DNA from: Paenibacillus sp. SZ31
GTDB lineage: Bacteria > Bacillota > Bacilli > Paenibacillales > Paenibacillaceae
Length of the DNA: 64,000 nucleotides
Direction: 5' to 3'
Assembly: GCF_012912005.1 (NCBI RefSeq)
Contig: NZ_JABBEA010000007.1
Span: 224,052 to 288,051, forward strand
Positions 1 through 9,767 of the stretch are shown here, one piece after another. The position numbers and the translations under genes are program-made. Under the pieces are notes generated by a model. That model was not told the DNA's origin. It saw nothing but the letters and a program-made list of their open reading frames with translations, and searched no databases. Numbering within the stretch: position 1 is the stretch's first letter; the number at the start of each line of letters is the position of its first letter.

Positions 1-808
1 GATGGAGCGTTAGATATAACTGCTCAGAGTGAGTCATGTCATACTGATAATTCTTATGGATAAAAGTCTCGATCTTGCCAATACATTTGAATGTCTCCGG
101 ATAGTTTTTCCGAACCACTTCATATAAATACTCCTCGGCATCATCATGTGAAGAATGGGTAATGACACGCTGACAGAAATATTTCAAATGAGTAATGAAG
201 CGGAAATAGTTGACGCTATCTTCATCCAATTCGACGTTGAAGTGATATTTGATGATATTCATAATCTCCTGCAACAGCTGCATCAGATGGGTGACATCGT
301 TCATGGAATCATTTACTTCCGCATTGATGAAATGCAATGCAATATTACAAATTTCATCTTTGGGGAACTCAATATCCAGTCTTTCCTTCAGCAAGGTCAG
401 TGCTTCTCTGGCCACATCATACTCCGCCTTATAGAAGTGCTGAACTTCCCAAGAGAGTGGATTTCGAGTGATCATCCCTTTTTCCAAGCGTTGAACAGCA
501 AAGTGAATGTGATCAGACAGCGAGACATAAATCCCATCACTAATAGTTTTGTTCAATTGCGTTCGTGCCAGTGTCACAATATCATCTGTTGCCTGCAGAA
601 TCTCAATAGGCACTTCAGCTACGATGGATTTAAATTTCTCATAGATCGATGTATCCTGAAGACGGAATACCTTCTCAATCCGCTCTTCATCAATCTCATC
701 GCCTGCTTTGAACTTGAATCCGATACCCCGGCCGAGGATCAGTAGTTCCTGATTTTTGTCATCCACGGTACTGACAATATTGTTATTAAATATCTGTTTA
801 ATAATCAT
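1..808 (-). CDS. LicT/GlcT-type PTS transcription antiterminator (3' end outside window)
   Basis: Reads on the minus strand from an ATG at 808 behind an AGGTGG ribosome binding site and stays open to the window edge (269 codons seen), so the C-terminus is missing. The N-terminus (MIIKQIFNNNIVSTVDD, then LLILGRGIGF) is the RNA-binding CAT domain of BglG/LicT/GlcT antiterminators. PRD1 follows, with the typical SDHIHFAV stretch near residue 100 and NIALHFINAE near residue 160, then the start of PRD2. Such proteins bind a RAT hairpin in nascent mRNA and stop terminator formation when the cognate PTS sugar is present; PTS phosphorylation of PRD histidines sets activity. A RAT/terminator lies directly upstream, so the gene is probably autoregulated. 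The sugar cannot be told because the PTS genes expected downstream lie outside the window. Confidence 0.93.
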   Translation of the reverse strand, partial: MIIKQIFNNNIVSTVDDKNQELLILGRGIGFKFKAGDEIDEERIEKVFRLQDTSIYEKFKSIVAEVPIEILQATDDIVTLARTQLNKTISDGIYVSLSDHIHFAVQRLEKGMITRNPLSWEVQHFYKAEYDVAREALTLLKERLDIEFPKDEICNIALHFINAEVNDSMNDVTHLMQLLQEIMNIIKYHFNVELDEDSVNYFRFITHLKYFCQRVITHSSHDDAEEYLYEVVRKNYPETFKCIGKIETFIHKNYQYDMTHSEQLYLTLH

Positions 809-828
809 TCTGGACCCACCTGGTTTTT

Positions 829-914
829 TTTGAGGAATAAAAAAGGGCAAAACCAAAACAGAAATAATAAAATCATTTCCATAGTGGTTTTGCCCGCATT
901 ACCGGTAACAAGCC
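829..914 (-). promoter_or_regulatory. RAT antiterminator overlapping an intrinsic terminator in the leader of the licT-like gene
   Basis: Read on the minus strand, positions 914-886 give GGCTTGTTACCGGTAATGC followed by GGGCAAAACC, which closely matches the RAT sequences bound by LicT/SacT/SacY. Its 3' half is also the 5' arm of a terminator stem: GGGCAAAACC (895-886) pairs perfectly with GGTTTTGCCC (854-845), followed by a T-rich run. The two structures are mutually exclusive, the classic antitermination arrangement. The hairpin ends about 37 bases before the ATG at 808. Confidence 0.9.
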
Positions 915-1112
915 TCGGATCTAATTTATCATAACCTGAAAACGGTGTCAACCCAAAAATACTACTATTACTATTCCACTTCATTCCCTCACATGAGTCT
1001 TTTCCCTAAGCTTCCACGTTTAAGGGTGCATTTGCTTTAGTATTCACATTTTGGAGCAGATTCAAACGGCGTCATCCAACAACCATCACTTGATCACTTG
1101 CTTCGAACAAAA

Positions 1113-1134
1113 AGACCCTTCTCTCGAAGGGCCC
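1113..1134 (-). terminator. Intrinsic terminator after the metallophosphoesterase gene
   Basis: On the minus strand a GC-rich stem (GGGCCCTTC / GAAGGGTC) with a four-base loop is followed by TTTTTG, seven bases past the stop codon. Apart from this hairpin and the RAT region, 925-1105 holds nothing recognisable. Confidence 0.75.
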
Positions 1135-1140
1135 ACTGTA

Positions 1141-2244
1141 TTATTGTTGAAATGTCACATTAATCTGTACAATCTCCGAACGACTGCTTGTGCGAATTGG
1201 AGGCCCCCAGAATCCAAATCCTGAGGTTACGATGGAGTGCATTGAACCCTTTTGTAGATAACCCCAATCATTCTCATAAATAGCCTGTGTGATGAACTGA
1301 GCAGGTGCAATCTGTCCACGGTGGGTGTGACCAGATACGACCAGATCAACATTATTCTGCTCCGCAATATCCAGATCATACGGCTGGTGATCCATCATAA
1401 GTACAGGTTGGCTTAAGTCCGTATCTTGCATTAATGTGGCTACTTCTGCACGATCCTTCTCTGTCCGGTCTTTCCGTCCAATCAGGGTGATCTTGTCATC
1501 CAGAACGATCTTGTCATCGTACAAAACTTGCATGTTGCTCTTCTCCAGCGCAGCGATCAGGTCTTCAATTGGACCATCGAACTTGTCGTGATTCCCGAGA
1601 GAAGCATAGACGCCATACGGAGCCTGAATGCCACTGATAATGTCGGCAATGCCACTCTTAAGGTACATATCCAGATTGTCATCAATAATATCTCCCGGAT
1701 ACAGCACCAGATCTGGCTTCAGAGCATTAATCTCCTCCACCATGCGTTTGGCATGTGCAGGTCCAGATAGAAGTCCGAAGTGCATATCAGCAGCCATGAC
1801 AATGTTGAGCTTGTCTACACCTTCAACTTTTTTATCAATCTGAATGTTATATGCTCTCACCACAGGACTGTAGGCATTGAAAATCCCATAACCCATTGTG
1901 GACACTAACAACACCAAGGTAACGACTCCTGCCCACTTTTGTGTATGATGTCTCGGAATACGGGTTAATCTGAGCAACCACATCGTCAGGTGAATGACTG
2001 GCAGAATCAGCAATAGTAACGAGAAGATCGCCAGCCAGTAGGAACCGATAATACTGAGAAAAGAGATACTTCCAAACACGCGTGCCAGAATGAATGAAAC
2101 GGCAAGGAATACGAGCGCTATGATATAAAACCACCGGAATCTGGCGGACACGACAGGTTTCATCCAACTCCAACCGCTCCAACCTATGTAGAACACTAAT
2201 AAACCGTATACTACCAAAAACAATATACCTGCTAATACGAACAT
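1141..2244 (-). CDS. Membrane-anchored calcineurin-like metallophosphoesterase
   Basis: About 367 aa. The N-terminal third is hydrophobic with four to five predicted membrane segments. The C-terminal part carries the metallophosphoesterase signature in order: ADMHFG (D-x-H), PGDIIDD, GNHDKF, MDHQP and SGHTHRGQ, enough to build the dinuclear metal site. The layout matches the YkuE/YaeI type of envelope phosphoesterase; the substrate is unknown and could be a lipid or nucleotide phosphate ester. The ATG at 2244 is preferred over a GTG 18 bases upstream because the GTG lies inside the GGAGGT ribosome binding site. It stands alone with its own terminator. Confidence 0.9.
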   Translation of the reverse strand: MFVLAGILFLVVYGLLVFYIGWSGWSWMKPVVSARFRWFYIIALVFLAVSFILARVFGSISFLSIIGSYWLAIFSLLLLILPVIHLTMWLLRLTRIPRHHTQKWAGVVTLVLLVSTMGYGIFNAYSPVVRAYNIQIDKKVEGVDKLNIVMAADMHFGLLSGPAHAKRMVEEINALKPDLVLYPGDIIDDNLDMYLKSGIADIISGIQAPYGVYASLGNHDKFDGPIEDLIAALEKSNMQVLYDDKIVLDDKITLIGRKDRTEKDRAEVATLMQDTDLSQPVLMMDHQPYDLDIAEQNNVDLVVSGHTHRGQIAPAQFITQAIYENDWGYLQKGSMHSIVTSGFGFWGPPIRTSSRSEIVQINVTFQQ

Positions 2245-2411
2245 GCCCGGTCTAACCTCCACGTCAATAAGTTGTATTCTGAATTTTAATCACGGATGTA
2301 GGTCCGTCTGAACAAGTATAACGTAGTTGAAGGGTCAGATCACCTGTTTGCAAAAGCAAGATGGGTACATTTTATTACAATTAATGATATTCAAATTCGA
2401 ATCATTAACGA

Positions 2412-2471
2412 GAAAAAGCATTCCCGCAGCCGCCCTGAATAGTTAAATTCAAGGACAACTGCAGGAATGCT
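2412..2471 (-). terminator. Intrinsic terminator of the zwf-tal-gnd operon
   Basis: On the minus strand the arms GCATTCCTGCAG and TGCGGGAATGC pair almost completely and are followed by TTTTTCT, shortly after the gnd stop codon. The remaining part of this gap (2263-2411) shows only sequence upstream of the metallophosphoesterase. Confidence 0.8.
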
Positions 2472-2489
2472 ATATTTTCGGAATTAAAA

Positions 2490-3908
2490 TTACTCGTTTG
2501 TGTCCATCCACTGGAAGTGGAATGAACCTTCTTTGTCCACACGTTTGAACGTGTGAGCACCGAAGTAGTCACGTTGCGCTTGCAGCAAGTTTGCTGGCAA
2601 ACGCTCCGTACGGTAGCTGTCGTAGTAAGACAGAGCACTGGAGAATCCAGGTACCGGAACACCTTGTTTTACAGCAGAGGCTATAACTTCACGCCATGCG
2701 CCTTGATAAGATTCAACAATGTTTTGGAAGTAAGGATCCAAGAGCAGGTTTTTGAGTTCTGCATCTTTGTCATATGCTTCTTTAATGTTTTGCAAGAACT
2801 GCGAACGGATGATGCAGCCGCCACGGAAGATCATGGCAATGTTGCCGTATTTCAGATCCCAGCCGTACTCATCGGAAGCTGCACGCATTTGTGCAAATCC
2901 TTGTGCGTAGGATACGATTTTACTTGCAAACAGCGCTTTACGTACGTTCTCGATGAACGCTTTTTTGTCGCCAGAGAATGCTTCAGTTGCTGGTCCACTC
3001 AGGATTTTGCTAGCTGCTACACGCTCGTCCTTCATGGCAGACAGGAAACGGGAGAATACGGATTCCGTAATCATGGACAATGGAACGCCGAGATCCAGCG
3101 CACTTTGGCTTGTCCATTTACCTGTTCCTTTTTGTCCAGCCGCATCCAGAATGACGTCAACCATTGGTTTACCCGTTTCAGGATCGTACTTGGAGAAGAT
3201 ATCTGCCGTGATTTCGATTAGGTAGCTGTCCAGCTCCCCTTGATTCCACTCAGTGAAGATCTCATGCAACTCTTCAACGGAAACGTTCAATACGGATTTG
3301 AGCAAGTGATAAGCTTCACCAATCAACTGCATATCTCCGTACTCGATACCGTTATGCACCATTTTCACATAGTGTCCGGCACCGTCTGGTCCGATATATG
3401 TGCTGCAAGCGTCATCGCCAACTTTGGCGGAGATCGCTGTCAGAATCGGTTCTACCAACTGATAAGCACTTTCCTGACCACCTGGCATGATTGCCGGGCC
3501 TTTCAGTGCGCCTTCTTCACCACCAGATACACCTGCGCCGATAAAGCGGAAACCTTTTTCTTCCAGATCTTTACTGCGACGTTGTGTGTCAGGGAAGTAA
3601 GCATTACCTCCATCGATAATAATGTCTCCTTGATCCAGATGAGGTAGCAGTTGCTCGATCGTTGCATCTGTCGCTTTACCTGCTTGTACCATGATCAGAA
3701 TTTTACGCGGAGACTCCAGAGATTCCACGAATTCTTCAATAGTGAACGCACCTGTCAGGTTTTTACCTTCTGCTTCTTTCAGAAGATCATTCGTTTTCTC
3801 CGGGGAACGGTTAAATACCGATACCGAGAAACCTTTGCTTTCAATATTCAAAGCCAGGTTTTTACCCATTACTGCCAATCCAATAACACCAATCTGTTGT
3901 TTACTCAT
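2490..3908 (-). CDS. gnd: 6-phosphogluconate dehydrogenase (decarboxylating)
   Basis: 472 aa, the usual length. It oxidatively decarboxylates 6-phosphogluconate to ribulose 5-phosphate with NAD(P)+ in the cytoplasm. The N-terminus [18 protein letters not shown] is the nucleotide-binding fold of the family. [19 protein letters not shown] and [15 protein letters not shown] are the substrate-binding and catalytic signatures, and the C-terminal helical domain includes [16 protein letters not shown]. The ATG at 3908 has GGGAGG seven bases upstream; an in-frame ATG 21 bases earlier lacks such a site. It is the last gene of zwf-tal-gnd, followed by a strong terminator. Confidence 0.97.
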   Translation of the reverse strand: MSKQQIGVIGLAVMGKNLALNIESKGFSVSVFNRSPEKTNDLLKEAEGKNLTGAFTIEEFVESLESPRKILIMVQAGKATDATIEQLLPHLDQGDIIIDGGNAYFPDTQRRSKDLEEKGFRFIGAGVSGGEEGALKGPAIMPGGQESAYQLVEPILTAISAKVGDDACSTYIGPDGAGHYVKMVHNGIEYGDMQLIGEAYHLLKSVLNVSVEELHEIFTEWNQGELDSYLIEITADIFSKYDPETGKPMVDVILDAAGQKGTGKWTSQSALDLGVPLSMITESVFSRFLSAMKDERVAASKILSGPATEAFSGDKKAFIENVRKALFASKIVSYAQGFAQMRAASDEYGWDLKYGNIAMIFRGGCIIRSQFLQNIKEAYDKDAELKNLLLDPYFQNIVESYQGAWREVIASAVKQGVPVPGFSSALSYYDSYRTERLPANLLQAQRDYFGAHTFKRVDKEGSFHFQWMDTNE

Positions 3909-3976
3909 TATGTCCTCCCAATGCTCCATTATTTATATAAGTTAATAGTAAGTTAAAACGGATAAACGGTCAGTGA

Positions 3977-4642
3977 TTATTGTACTGTTTTTTTCCAGTC
4001 AGCTGCAAATTTGTCCATACCTTGATCTGTCAGCGGGTGTTTGGAGATCTGTTCAATGACGGAGAATGGAACAGTAGCAATATGTGCTCCAGCCATCGCT
4101 ACACGTGTAACGTGATCCGGATGTCTTACAGAAGCCGCAATAATCTGTGCATCCAGGTTATGTGTACGGAACAATTCAGCAATTTTGGTAACCAATTGTA
4201 CGCCATCCTCGGAGATATCATCAAGACGTCCCAGGAATGGAGATACATATGTTGCACCAGCACGAGCAGCCAGAAGGGCCTGGTTCACAGTGAAGATCAA
4301 CGTTACGTTGGTTTTCACACCTTTTTTGGTCAAGTAACGGCAAGCTTCAAGTCCTGCAAGCGTCATTGGCAATTTGATCGTAATGTTTTTGTCGCTGTTG
4401 TTAATTTTAATCAGTTCGTCTGCTTGCGCGATCATCTCTTCAGCAGTAAGGGCATCTGGTGTCACTTCCGCAGAAACGGACTCAACTTCAGGTACCAAAC
4501 GCAAGATTTCTTCGATACGATCTTCGAATTTCACGCCTTCTTTGGCTACCAAAGAAGGGTTCGTCGTTACGCCAGACAATACGCCAATTTTATATGCTTT
4601 TTGAATATCTTCCACGTTAGCTGTATCGATAAAAAATTTCAT
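3977..4642 (-). CDS. tal: Short-form transaldolase (TalC/FSA family)
   Basis: 221 aa, the small single-barrel type of transaldolase rather than the 320-aa TalB type. [10 protein letters not shown] and SGVTTNPSL at the N-terminus are hallmark sequences. Lys90 in TIKLPMT is the expected Schiff-base lysine, and the barrel continues with [12 protein letters not shown]. It moves a dihydroxyacetone unit between sugar phosphates in the non-oxidative pentose phosphate branch. It lies between zwf (33-base gap) and gnd (68-base gap) on the same strand, so the three are probably one transcript. Some family members act as fructose-6-phosphate aldolase, but the operon favours transaldolase. The start has GGAGGT upstream. 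Confidence 0.95.
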   Translation of the reverse strand: MKFFIDTANVEDIQKAYKIGVLSGVTTNPSLVAKEGVKFEDRIEEILRLVPEVESVSAEVTPDALTAEEMIAQADELIKINNSDKNITIKLPMTLAGLEACRYLTKKGVKTNVTLIFTVNQALLAARAGATYVSPFLGRLDDISEDGVQLVTKIAELFRTHNLDAQIIAASVRHPDHVTRVAMAGAHIATVPFSVIEQISKHPLTDQGMDKFAADWKKTVQ

Positions 4643-4675
4643 GATTGAATTACCTCCAGATATTTTTATTATGGT

Positions 4676-6199
4676 TTAGAGATTGGCATTAACCGCCAAG
4701 GGTGTGCTACTTGCAACTACAGACTGCTGATCCGCTGGCTGATCAAACCACCAGTGGTGACCTTCTGCTTCAAGCATAGCATCCGATTCAGTCGGTCCAT
4801 AGCTGCCTGCAGGATACAGGTGAAGTGGCAACAGATTTTCCTGGAATGCATCTAGAATCGGTTGTACCCAAGCCCAGGACAATTCTACTTCATCCCAATG
4901 GGCAAAGAAAGTTGGATCGCCGTGCAAAGCATCACGAATCAGGTTCTCGTAAGCTTCTGCGAGATCACCGTTATCCGGAGAAAGATCAATATGAACCGGT
5001 TTGAATTCACCTTTATTCTCAGGGTCACTTGCATTAAGTTGCAATGTCATGCTCTGATCCGGACTCATCTCAATGACGAGCAGGTTCGGCTTCGAACCAT
5101 TGCTTTTCAGCACATTCGCCTGTCCTGAAGGTTCTTTGAATTCAATCACGATACGTGTTGATTTCTCCTTCATTCTTTTACCCGTCCGGATGTAAAACGG
5201 AACACCCCGCCAGAAGAAATCATCAATTTGCAATTTGGCAGCAATGAATGTGTCATTCATCGTATTCTCTGCTACACCCGGTTCAGCAGTATAAGCACTT
5301 ACCGGTTGGCCTTGAATGTTGCCTTCAGCATACTGTCCGCGGATGATACTTGCGCCCACAGTTTGCTTCTGTAACGGTTGGATCGATTCCATGATATGCT
5401 TTTTCTTCAATCCAACTTTTTCGGAAGTACTGTTGTATGGAAGCTGAATCGCCATCATCATGAGCAATTGCAGCATATGATTCTGGAACATGTCTCGCAC
5501 AGCGCCTACATGATCATAATAGGATGCACGTTCTTCGACACCTACAGTCTCGTTAGCCGTAATTTGCACATTGGAGATGTAACGGTTGTTCCAGAGTGCC
5601 TTCATAATTGGGTTACTCTGATGCAACGTCTCCAGACGTTGTACCATCGGTTTGCCCAAGTAATGGTCGATCCGATAAATCTCTTCCTCCGTGAACGATT
5701 CGCTTAATTTGCGATTCAGATCTCTTGCGGACTGCAGATCGTGACCAAACGGCTTCTCAATGACGAGACGTTTCCAGCCCTCCGTGGAACCCAGCCCACT
5801 TTCTTGAATATTCTCGGCAATCGGTTCGAAGAATTCCGGACCAACCGAGAGATAGAACAAGCGATTGGACGGAATGCCAAGCTCAGCTTCTCTTTGTTCA
5901 ACTAATCCTAGCAGCTTTATATAATCTTCCTTATGGCTTATATTCAATACACTGTAGCGAAAAGCTTTCACAAATGACTTCACAACTTCAGGATCAGCCT
6001 GGCGTCTGGAAAATTCATTTAATGATTTTTCCACTTGAGCCTGAAAGAATTCATCAGACCACTCTCTACGCCCCAGACCAATCAATGAGAAGGTTTCCGG
6101 AAGCTTCTGCTCAAGATATAAGTTATATAAGGCAGGATATATTTTTCTTTTGGCTAAATCGCCAGTAGCACCAAATAAAACAATGGTAGTTGGTTCCAT
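4676..6199 (-). CDS. zwf: Glucose-6-phosphate 1-dehydrogenase
   Basis: 507 aa. It catalyses the NADP-linked first step of the oxidative pentose phosphate pathway. The N-terminal coenzyme motif GATGDLAKRK is at residues 10-19, and the active-site signature RIDHYLGK at residues 176-183 contains the catalytic histidine. GVPFYIRTGKRM in the C-terminal domain is also conserved. The ATG has AAGGAG 9-10 bases upstream. It is the first gene of zwf-tal-gnd, and its promoter must lie in the 112-base gap shared with the divergent LysR gene, which could regulate it. The last residues (from about 487, ADQQSVVASSTPLAVNANL) extend slightly beyond the usual C-terminus. Confidence 0.97.
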   Translation of the reverse strand: MEPTTIVLFGATGDLAKRKIYPALYNLYLEQKLPETFSLIGLGRREWSDEFFQAQVEKSLNEFSRRQADPEVVKSFVKAFRYSVLNISHKEDYIKLLGLVEQREAELGIPSNRLFYLSVGPEFFEPIAENIQESGLGSTEGWKRLVIEKPFGHDLQSARDLNRKLSESFTEEEIYRIDHYLGKPMVQRLETLHQSNPIMKALWNNRYISNVQITANETVGVEERASYYDHVGAVRDMFQNHMLQLLMMMAIQLPYNSTSEKVGLKKKHIMESIQPLQKQTVGASIIRGQYAEGNIQGQPVSAYTAEPGVAENTMNDTFIAAKLQIDDFFWRGVPFYIRTGKRMKEKSTRIVIEFKEPSGQANVLKSNGSKPNLLVIEMSPDQSMTLQLNASDPENKGEFKPVHIDLSPDNGDLAEAYENLIRDALHGDPTFFAHWDEVELSWAWVQPILDAFQENLLPLHLYPAGSYGPTESDAMLEAEGHHWWFDQPADQQSVVASSTPLAVNANL

Positions 6200-6311
6200 C
6201 TCACCGTTCTCCTTCCAAGTAACTCTGGTTTCTTTGTTGTAGTTACACTATAATACGTTTTGAAGCCATACAAGTAATTAATATATTTCACAGGAGCTAT
6301 AGACCACATCT

Positions 6312-7196
6312 ATGACAACAAATTACGAACTATATAAAGTCTTTTACTGGGCTGCCAAAACAGGCAGTTTGACACAGGCTGCAAAAGCATTGTATATCAC
6401 TCAACCCAGCGTCAGCCATGCCATCAAGCAGTTGGAAGAGAGCTTTGGTCTTACCTTGTTTTATCGAAATTCCAAGGGTGTAGCGTTGACACAGGAAGGT
6501 GTCAGTCTATACTCCTATATTGAACAATCCCAGATTCTGATCTCACTTGCGGAAGAAAAAATGGCCGCACTGAAGAGCCTCGACAACGGTGAATTGAGGA
6601 TCGGTGGCAGTGACTCCTTGTTCAAGCATTACATGTTGGCGTACCTTGAGGAATTCCACACCTTGTACCCTAACATCAAGCTGCATTTGAGCCATGGAAC
6701 CACGCCGGAAGTCATTACCTTTCTGAAGGAAGGCAAGATCGACCTTGGTGTAGTTCGGATGCCCATTGTTGATCCACAGCTCGAAGTCAGGGAAAGTATT
6801 CAGTTGAAAGACTGTTTTGTAGCTGGGGAACGTTATGCTCAGTTAAAGGGCAAAGTCATGACGCTTGAGATGCTTCTTGAGCACCAATTGATCCTCTTCT
6901 CCAGGAACAGCCGGGTTCGGATGGCTATAACCGAGTTGTTTAACAGCTATAATTACACGTTGAAGCCCGAGATTGAGGTCGGTAGCGTTGATCTGCTGAT
7001 TGAATTTGCACGTCGGGGACTGGGCATTTCCTATGTTACACGTGAATTCATCTCCAAAGAGCTGGAGGAAGGCTCTCTCTTTGAAATTCAGCTTGATGTC
7101 CCGCTCCCCCCCTCCCATGTGGGGATAATGACTAAACGCAATATGCCGATTTCTCTGGCAGCCAACCGTTTTATGGATCTCATTTTCAAAGCCTGA
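6312..7196 (+). CDS. LysR-family transcriptional regulator
   Basis: 294 aa, standard LysR length. The N-terminal winged helix-turn-helix is clear (TGSLTQAAKALYITQPSVSHAIKQLE, residues about 17-42), followed by the linker helix and a periplasmic-binding-protein-like effector domain. It is divergent from zwf with only 112 bases between the starts, the usual geometry for a LysR protein controlling its neighbour, so a role in zwf-tal-gnd control is plausible but unproven. The effector cannot be deduced. The nearest ribosome-binding sequence, CAGGAG at 6291, is rather far from the ATG, so initiation may be weak. Confidence 0.92.
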   Translation: MTTNYELYKVFYWAAKTGSLTQAAKALYITQPSVSHAIKQLEESFGLTLFYRNSKGVALTQEGVSLYSYIEQSQILISLAEEKMAALKSLDNGELRIGGSDSLFKHYMLAYLEEFHTLYPNIKLHLSHGTTPEVITFLKEGKIDLGVVRMPIVDPQLEVRESIQLKDCFVAGERYAQLKGKVMTLEMLLEHQLILFSRNSRVRMAITELFNSYNYTLKPEIEVGSVDLLIEFARRGLGISYVTREFISKELEEGSLFEIQLDVPLPPSHVGIMTKRNMPISLAANRFMDLIFKA

Positions 7197-7223
7197 GTGG
7201 CCACCATGTGAAAAGGTACAACG

Positions 7224-7262
7224 AAGAGCCCCACCATCCAGTTATGGATGATGAGGCTCTTT
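7224..7262. terminator. Bidirectional terminator between the LysR gene and cheA
   Basis: AAGAGCC (7224-7230) pairs with GGCTCTT (7255-7261), and an inner CCATCCA/TGGATG stem extends it. Convergent genes end on both sides. Confidence 0.7.
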
Positions 7263-7287
7263 GGCCTGCATGCTGCTTATTTAAAGA

Positions 7288-9303
7288 TTAATGACTCACC
7301 AGATAGGAAGCATCCAATATGAGGGCAACCTTGCCATTCCCCAGGATCGTTGCACCAGAGAGATGGTTCATCGCACCCAGATACGTACCGAGCGTCTTAA
7401 TCACAACTTCCTGATTCCCGATAATCTCATCTACTGCGTACGCTGCAATTTTGTCAACGGAACGCACGATCACCAGTGGAATGGTTTTGGATTTGCGATC
7501 CGTTCGTGGATAGTTCAATTTATCACAGAGTCTGTGAAAGGGTACAATACGACCATGATTCAGAATCGCTTGTTGCCCTTGGATCATCTGAATATCTTCA
7601 GGTGAAATGCGGACAATCTCGGCGACGTTGTACATCGGCAAGATCAGCACACGACCCGATACTTTGACTAACAGACCTTTGATAATCGCCAATGTGAGTG
7701 GTAGACGAATCGTAAACGTGGTACCCACACCAACCTCCGTATCAATATCAATGATACCGTTAAGTCGCCCGATCTGACTACGCACGATGTCCATTCCTAC
7801 GCCGCGTCCTGATACTTCACTGACAGAAGAAGCCGTAGAGAAGCCAGGCTCAAATATGAGATGTACAGCTTCCTGTGTTGTAAGGCGTGCAGCCTGCTCT
7901 TCACTAATGATGCCTTTTCCCAAAGCGGAAGCCTTGATCTTATCACCATCGATGCCTTTGCCATCATCCGAATAACGAATGACGACATGGTTTTCTTCGT
8001 GAAATGAAGTTAAGGTAATACGTCCTTTGGATGGCTTGCCGAGCTCCGCTCGAACCTCTACACTTTCAATGCCATGATCTGCACTGTTGCGGATGAGATG
8101 GATCAGCGGGTCACTCAATTCTTCAATAATCATCCGGTCAAGCTCAGTCTCTCCACCTTGAATGACCAGTTCCAGATCTTTATCCAGTTTCTGCGAAAGG
8201 TCACGAACCAATCTCGGGAAGCGGCTGAATAGTTGATCAATGGGTAACATACGTGTCTTCATTACACCTTCTTGAAGCTCTTTGATCACCCTGCCCATAT
8301 GATCGGATACACCACTAATACTCTGGATGAGTGTAGAAGGCTCCTTACGCGCACCCGACCCACTAAGATCTGCAAGGGATGTCTGATCAATTAAAAGCTC
8401 ACCAACCAGGTTCATCAAATGGTCCAGACGTTCAACACTCACACGAACCGTAGGTTGCGCAGCCTTCACTTTTTCTTCTGGACCAGAGACAGCCACGTTA
8501 GGCACACTTGGTTTTGTATGCTCTGTTTCAGAGATTAATTCAACTGGCGCAGAAGTCGCTGCAACCTCATTGGATTCCAGCATGTATGGATCAATCTCCA
8601 GCACATGAATATCCGAGTCTGAAGACAGCTCTGCCTTAAGCTGCTGTGGGTCCTTTGAAGTAGCCGCGATGATGATGAACTGACCATAATGATCATCTTC
8701 ATTCTCCGCGCCCGGTTGGCTCTCCATGAGCGAAGCAGCGACAACCGTACCACAGATGTCCTCAATTCGTTGTCGCAAAATATGATATCTGGCCGCTTTC
8801 ATCATACACTTCTGCTCCAGCACAATGTGAAGGGACAACAGCTGTTTGCCTGACACGACAGCCACCTGTGCCACAATCGATTCTGCGGGTTGCAAATAAG
8901 GTACTTTAAGTTTCCCGACTGTTGCCGGGGTCTGAATTAACTCCTTTATTTCTCGTACTACCGCTCGAAAGTCTGCATATGCTTCCCCACGGATGTACTG
9001 ATCCCGAAGCACCTTCATGGCGTCCAAAGAGCGGAACAACGTATCAATTAGCTCCGAAGTCATCTCCGGTTTTTTCTCCCGGACCCATTCAAGGGCGTAC
9101 TCCACTTCATGCGTGAGGTCGCTTAATTCACGAAAATCCATTGTGGATGCCGATCCCTTGATGGTATGGGCTGCCCGAAACAGCGTCTGAACCAGCTCTA
9201 CAGAAGGAGAAAGCTCCAATGCCAGCAAAGACTGATCCATACGTTCCAGTTGATCATTCAGTTCTTCGATAAAGATGTCACGGTAGGCAGACAAATCCAT
9301 CAT
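7288..9303 (-). CDS. cheA: Chemotaxis histidine kinase CheA
   Basis: 671 aa with the full CheA layout. The HPt domain has phospho-acceptor His46 in AAHTIKGSA. Residues about 130-250 form a P2-like domain that would bind the response regulator. The P3 dimerisation helices start near 290 (HLMNLVGELLIDQT). The P4 ATPase has the N box HLIRNSADHGIE (402-413), DDGKGID (446-452) and GRGVGMD (499-505). The C-terminal CheW-like P5 begins near 535. It phosphorylates CheY/CheB in response to receptors. It is the third gene after the receptor and cheW on the same strand. No cheY, cheB or cheR is nearby, so partners must be encoded elsewhere. Two adjacent ATGs (9303 and 9300) follow GGGAGG. Confidence 0.96.
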   Translation of the reverse strand: MMDLSAYRDIFIEELNDQLERMDQSLLALELSPSVELVQTLFRAAHTIKGSASTMDFRELSDLTHEVEYALEWVREKKPEMTSELIDTLFRSLDAMKVLRDQYIRGEAYADFRAVVREIKELIQTPATVGKLKVPYLQPAESIVAQVAVVSGKQLLSLHIVLEQKCMMKAARYHILRQRIEDICGTVVAASLMESQPGAENEDDHYGQFIIIAATSKDPQQLKAELSSDSDIHVLEIDPYMLESNEVAATSAPVELISETEHTKPSVPNVAVSGPEEKVKAAQPTVRVSVERLDHLMNLVGELLIDQTSLADLSGSGARKEPSTLIQSISGVSDHMGRVIKELQEGVMKTRMLPIDQLFSRFPRLVRDLSQKLDKDLELVIQGGETELDRMIIEELSDPLIHLIRNSADHGIESVEVRAELGKPSKGRITLTSFHEENHVVIRYSDDGKGIDGDKIKASALGKGIISEEQAARLTTQEAVHLIFEPGFSTASSVSEVSGRGVGMDIVRSQIGRLNGIIDIDTEVGVGTTFTIRLPLTLAIIKGLLVKVSGRVLILPMYNVAEIVRISPEDIQMIQGQQAILNHGRIVPFHRLCDKLNYPRTDRKSKTIPLVIVRSVDKIAAYAVDEIIGNQEVVIKTLGTYLGAMNHLSGATILGNGKVALILDASYLVSH

Positions 9304-9317
9304 TCGTGTATACCTCC

Positions 9318-9743
9318 CTAACCGCCCAATATTTCGTCCAGTTTCAAAATGCCCACAAGCTTGTCTTCCTGTTGACCCACGCCATGGAAAAATCCTTCAC
9401 GGTTACGACCATAACCTCCGGTTGGCGGATGTATTTCCGAATATGTGGTTACCTTGTTCACGCGGTCCACGATCAAACCAATATATTCATCCTGATGTCG
9501 AACTACGATAATACGAGTCGCTCTGGTGTCTGGTTCATCCGACATACCCAGCAGATTCCGCAGGCTCATCACACATACAACCTTGCCACGCAGATTAACT
9601 ACCCCTTTGATCTCTGGACGGCTAAATGGGATATCTGTGATGCTCAACATTTTAATAATTTCATGAATTTCTTCGATTCGAATGGCGCAAGTCTCTGCAC
9701 CTACAGACAGTTCAATATATTGTTCCTTCTGAAGTGAAGACAT
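9318..9743 (-). CDS. cheW: Chemotaxis coupling protein CheW
   Basis: 141 aa, a single CheW domain (IELSVGAETCAIRIEEI near the N-terminus, GVVNLRGKVVCVMSLRNLL in the middle, GLIVDRV later). It links methyl-accepting receptors to CheA. It lies 14 bases upstream of cheA and 24 bases downstream of the receptor gene, so the three form one operon and probably one signalling array. The start follows GAGGGTGA. Confidence 0.95.
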   Translation of the reverse strand: MSSLQKEQYIELSVGAETCAIRIEEIHEIIKMLSITDIPFSRPEIKGVVNLRGKVVCVMSLRNLLGMSDEPDTRATRIIVVRHQDEYIGLIVDRVNKVTTYSEIHPPTGGYGRNREGFFHGVGQQEDKLVGILKLDEILGG

Positions 9744-9767
9744 CGATTCACCCTCAATTCGATTTAA

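Noticed and set aside
155..745. Plus-strand open frame of about 196 codons at the window start
   Set aside because: It is the complement of the licT-like gene; the minus strand has clear CAT and PRD domain sequence, a ribosome binding site and a RAT leader.
2553..3221. Plus-strand open frame opposite gnd
   Set aside because: Antisense shadow of a highly conserved gene; no start signal.
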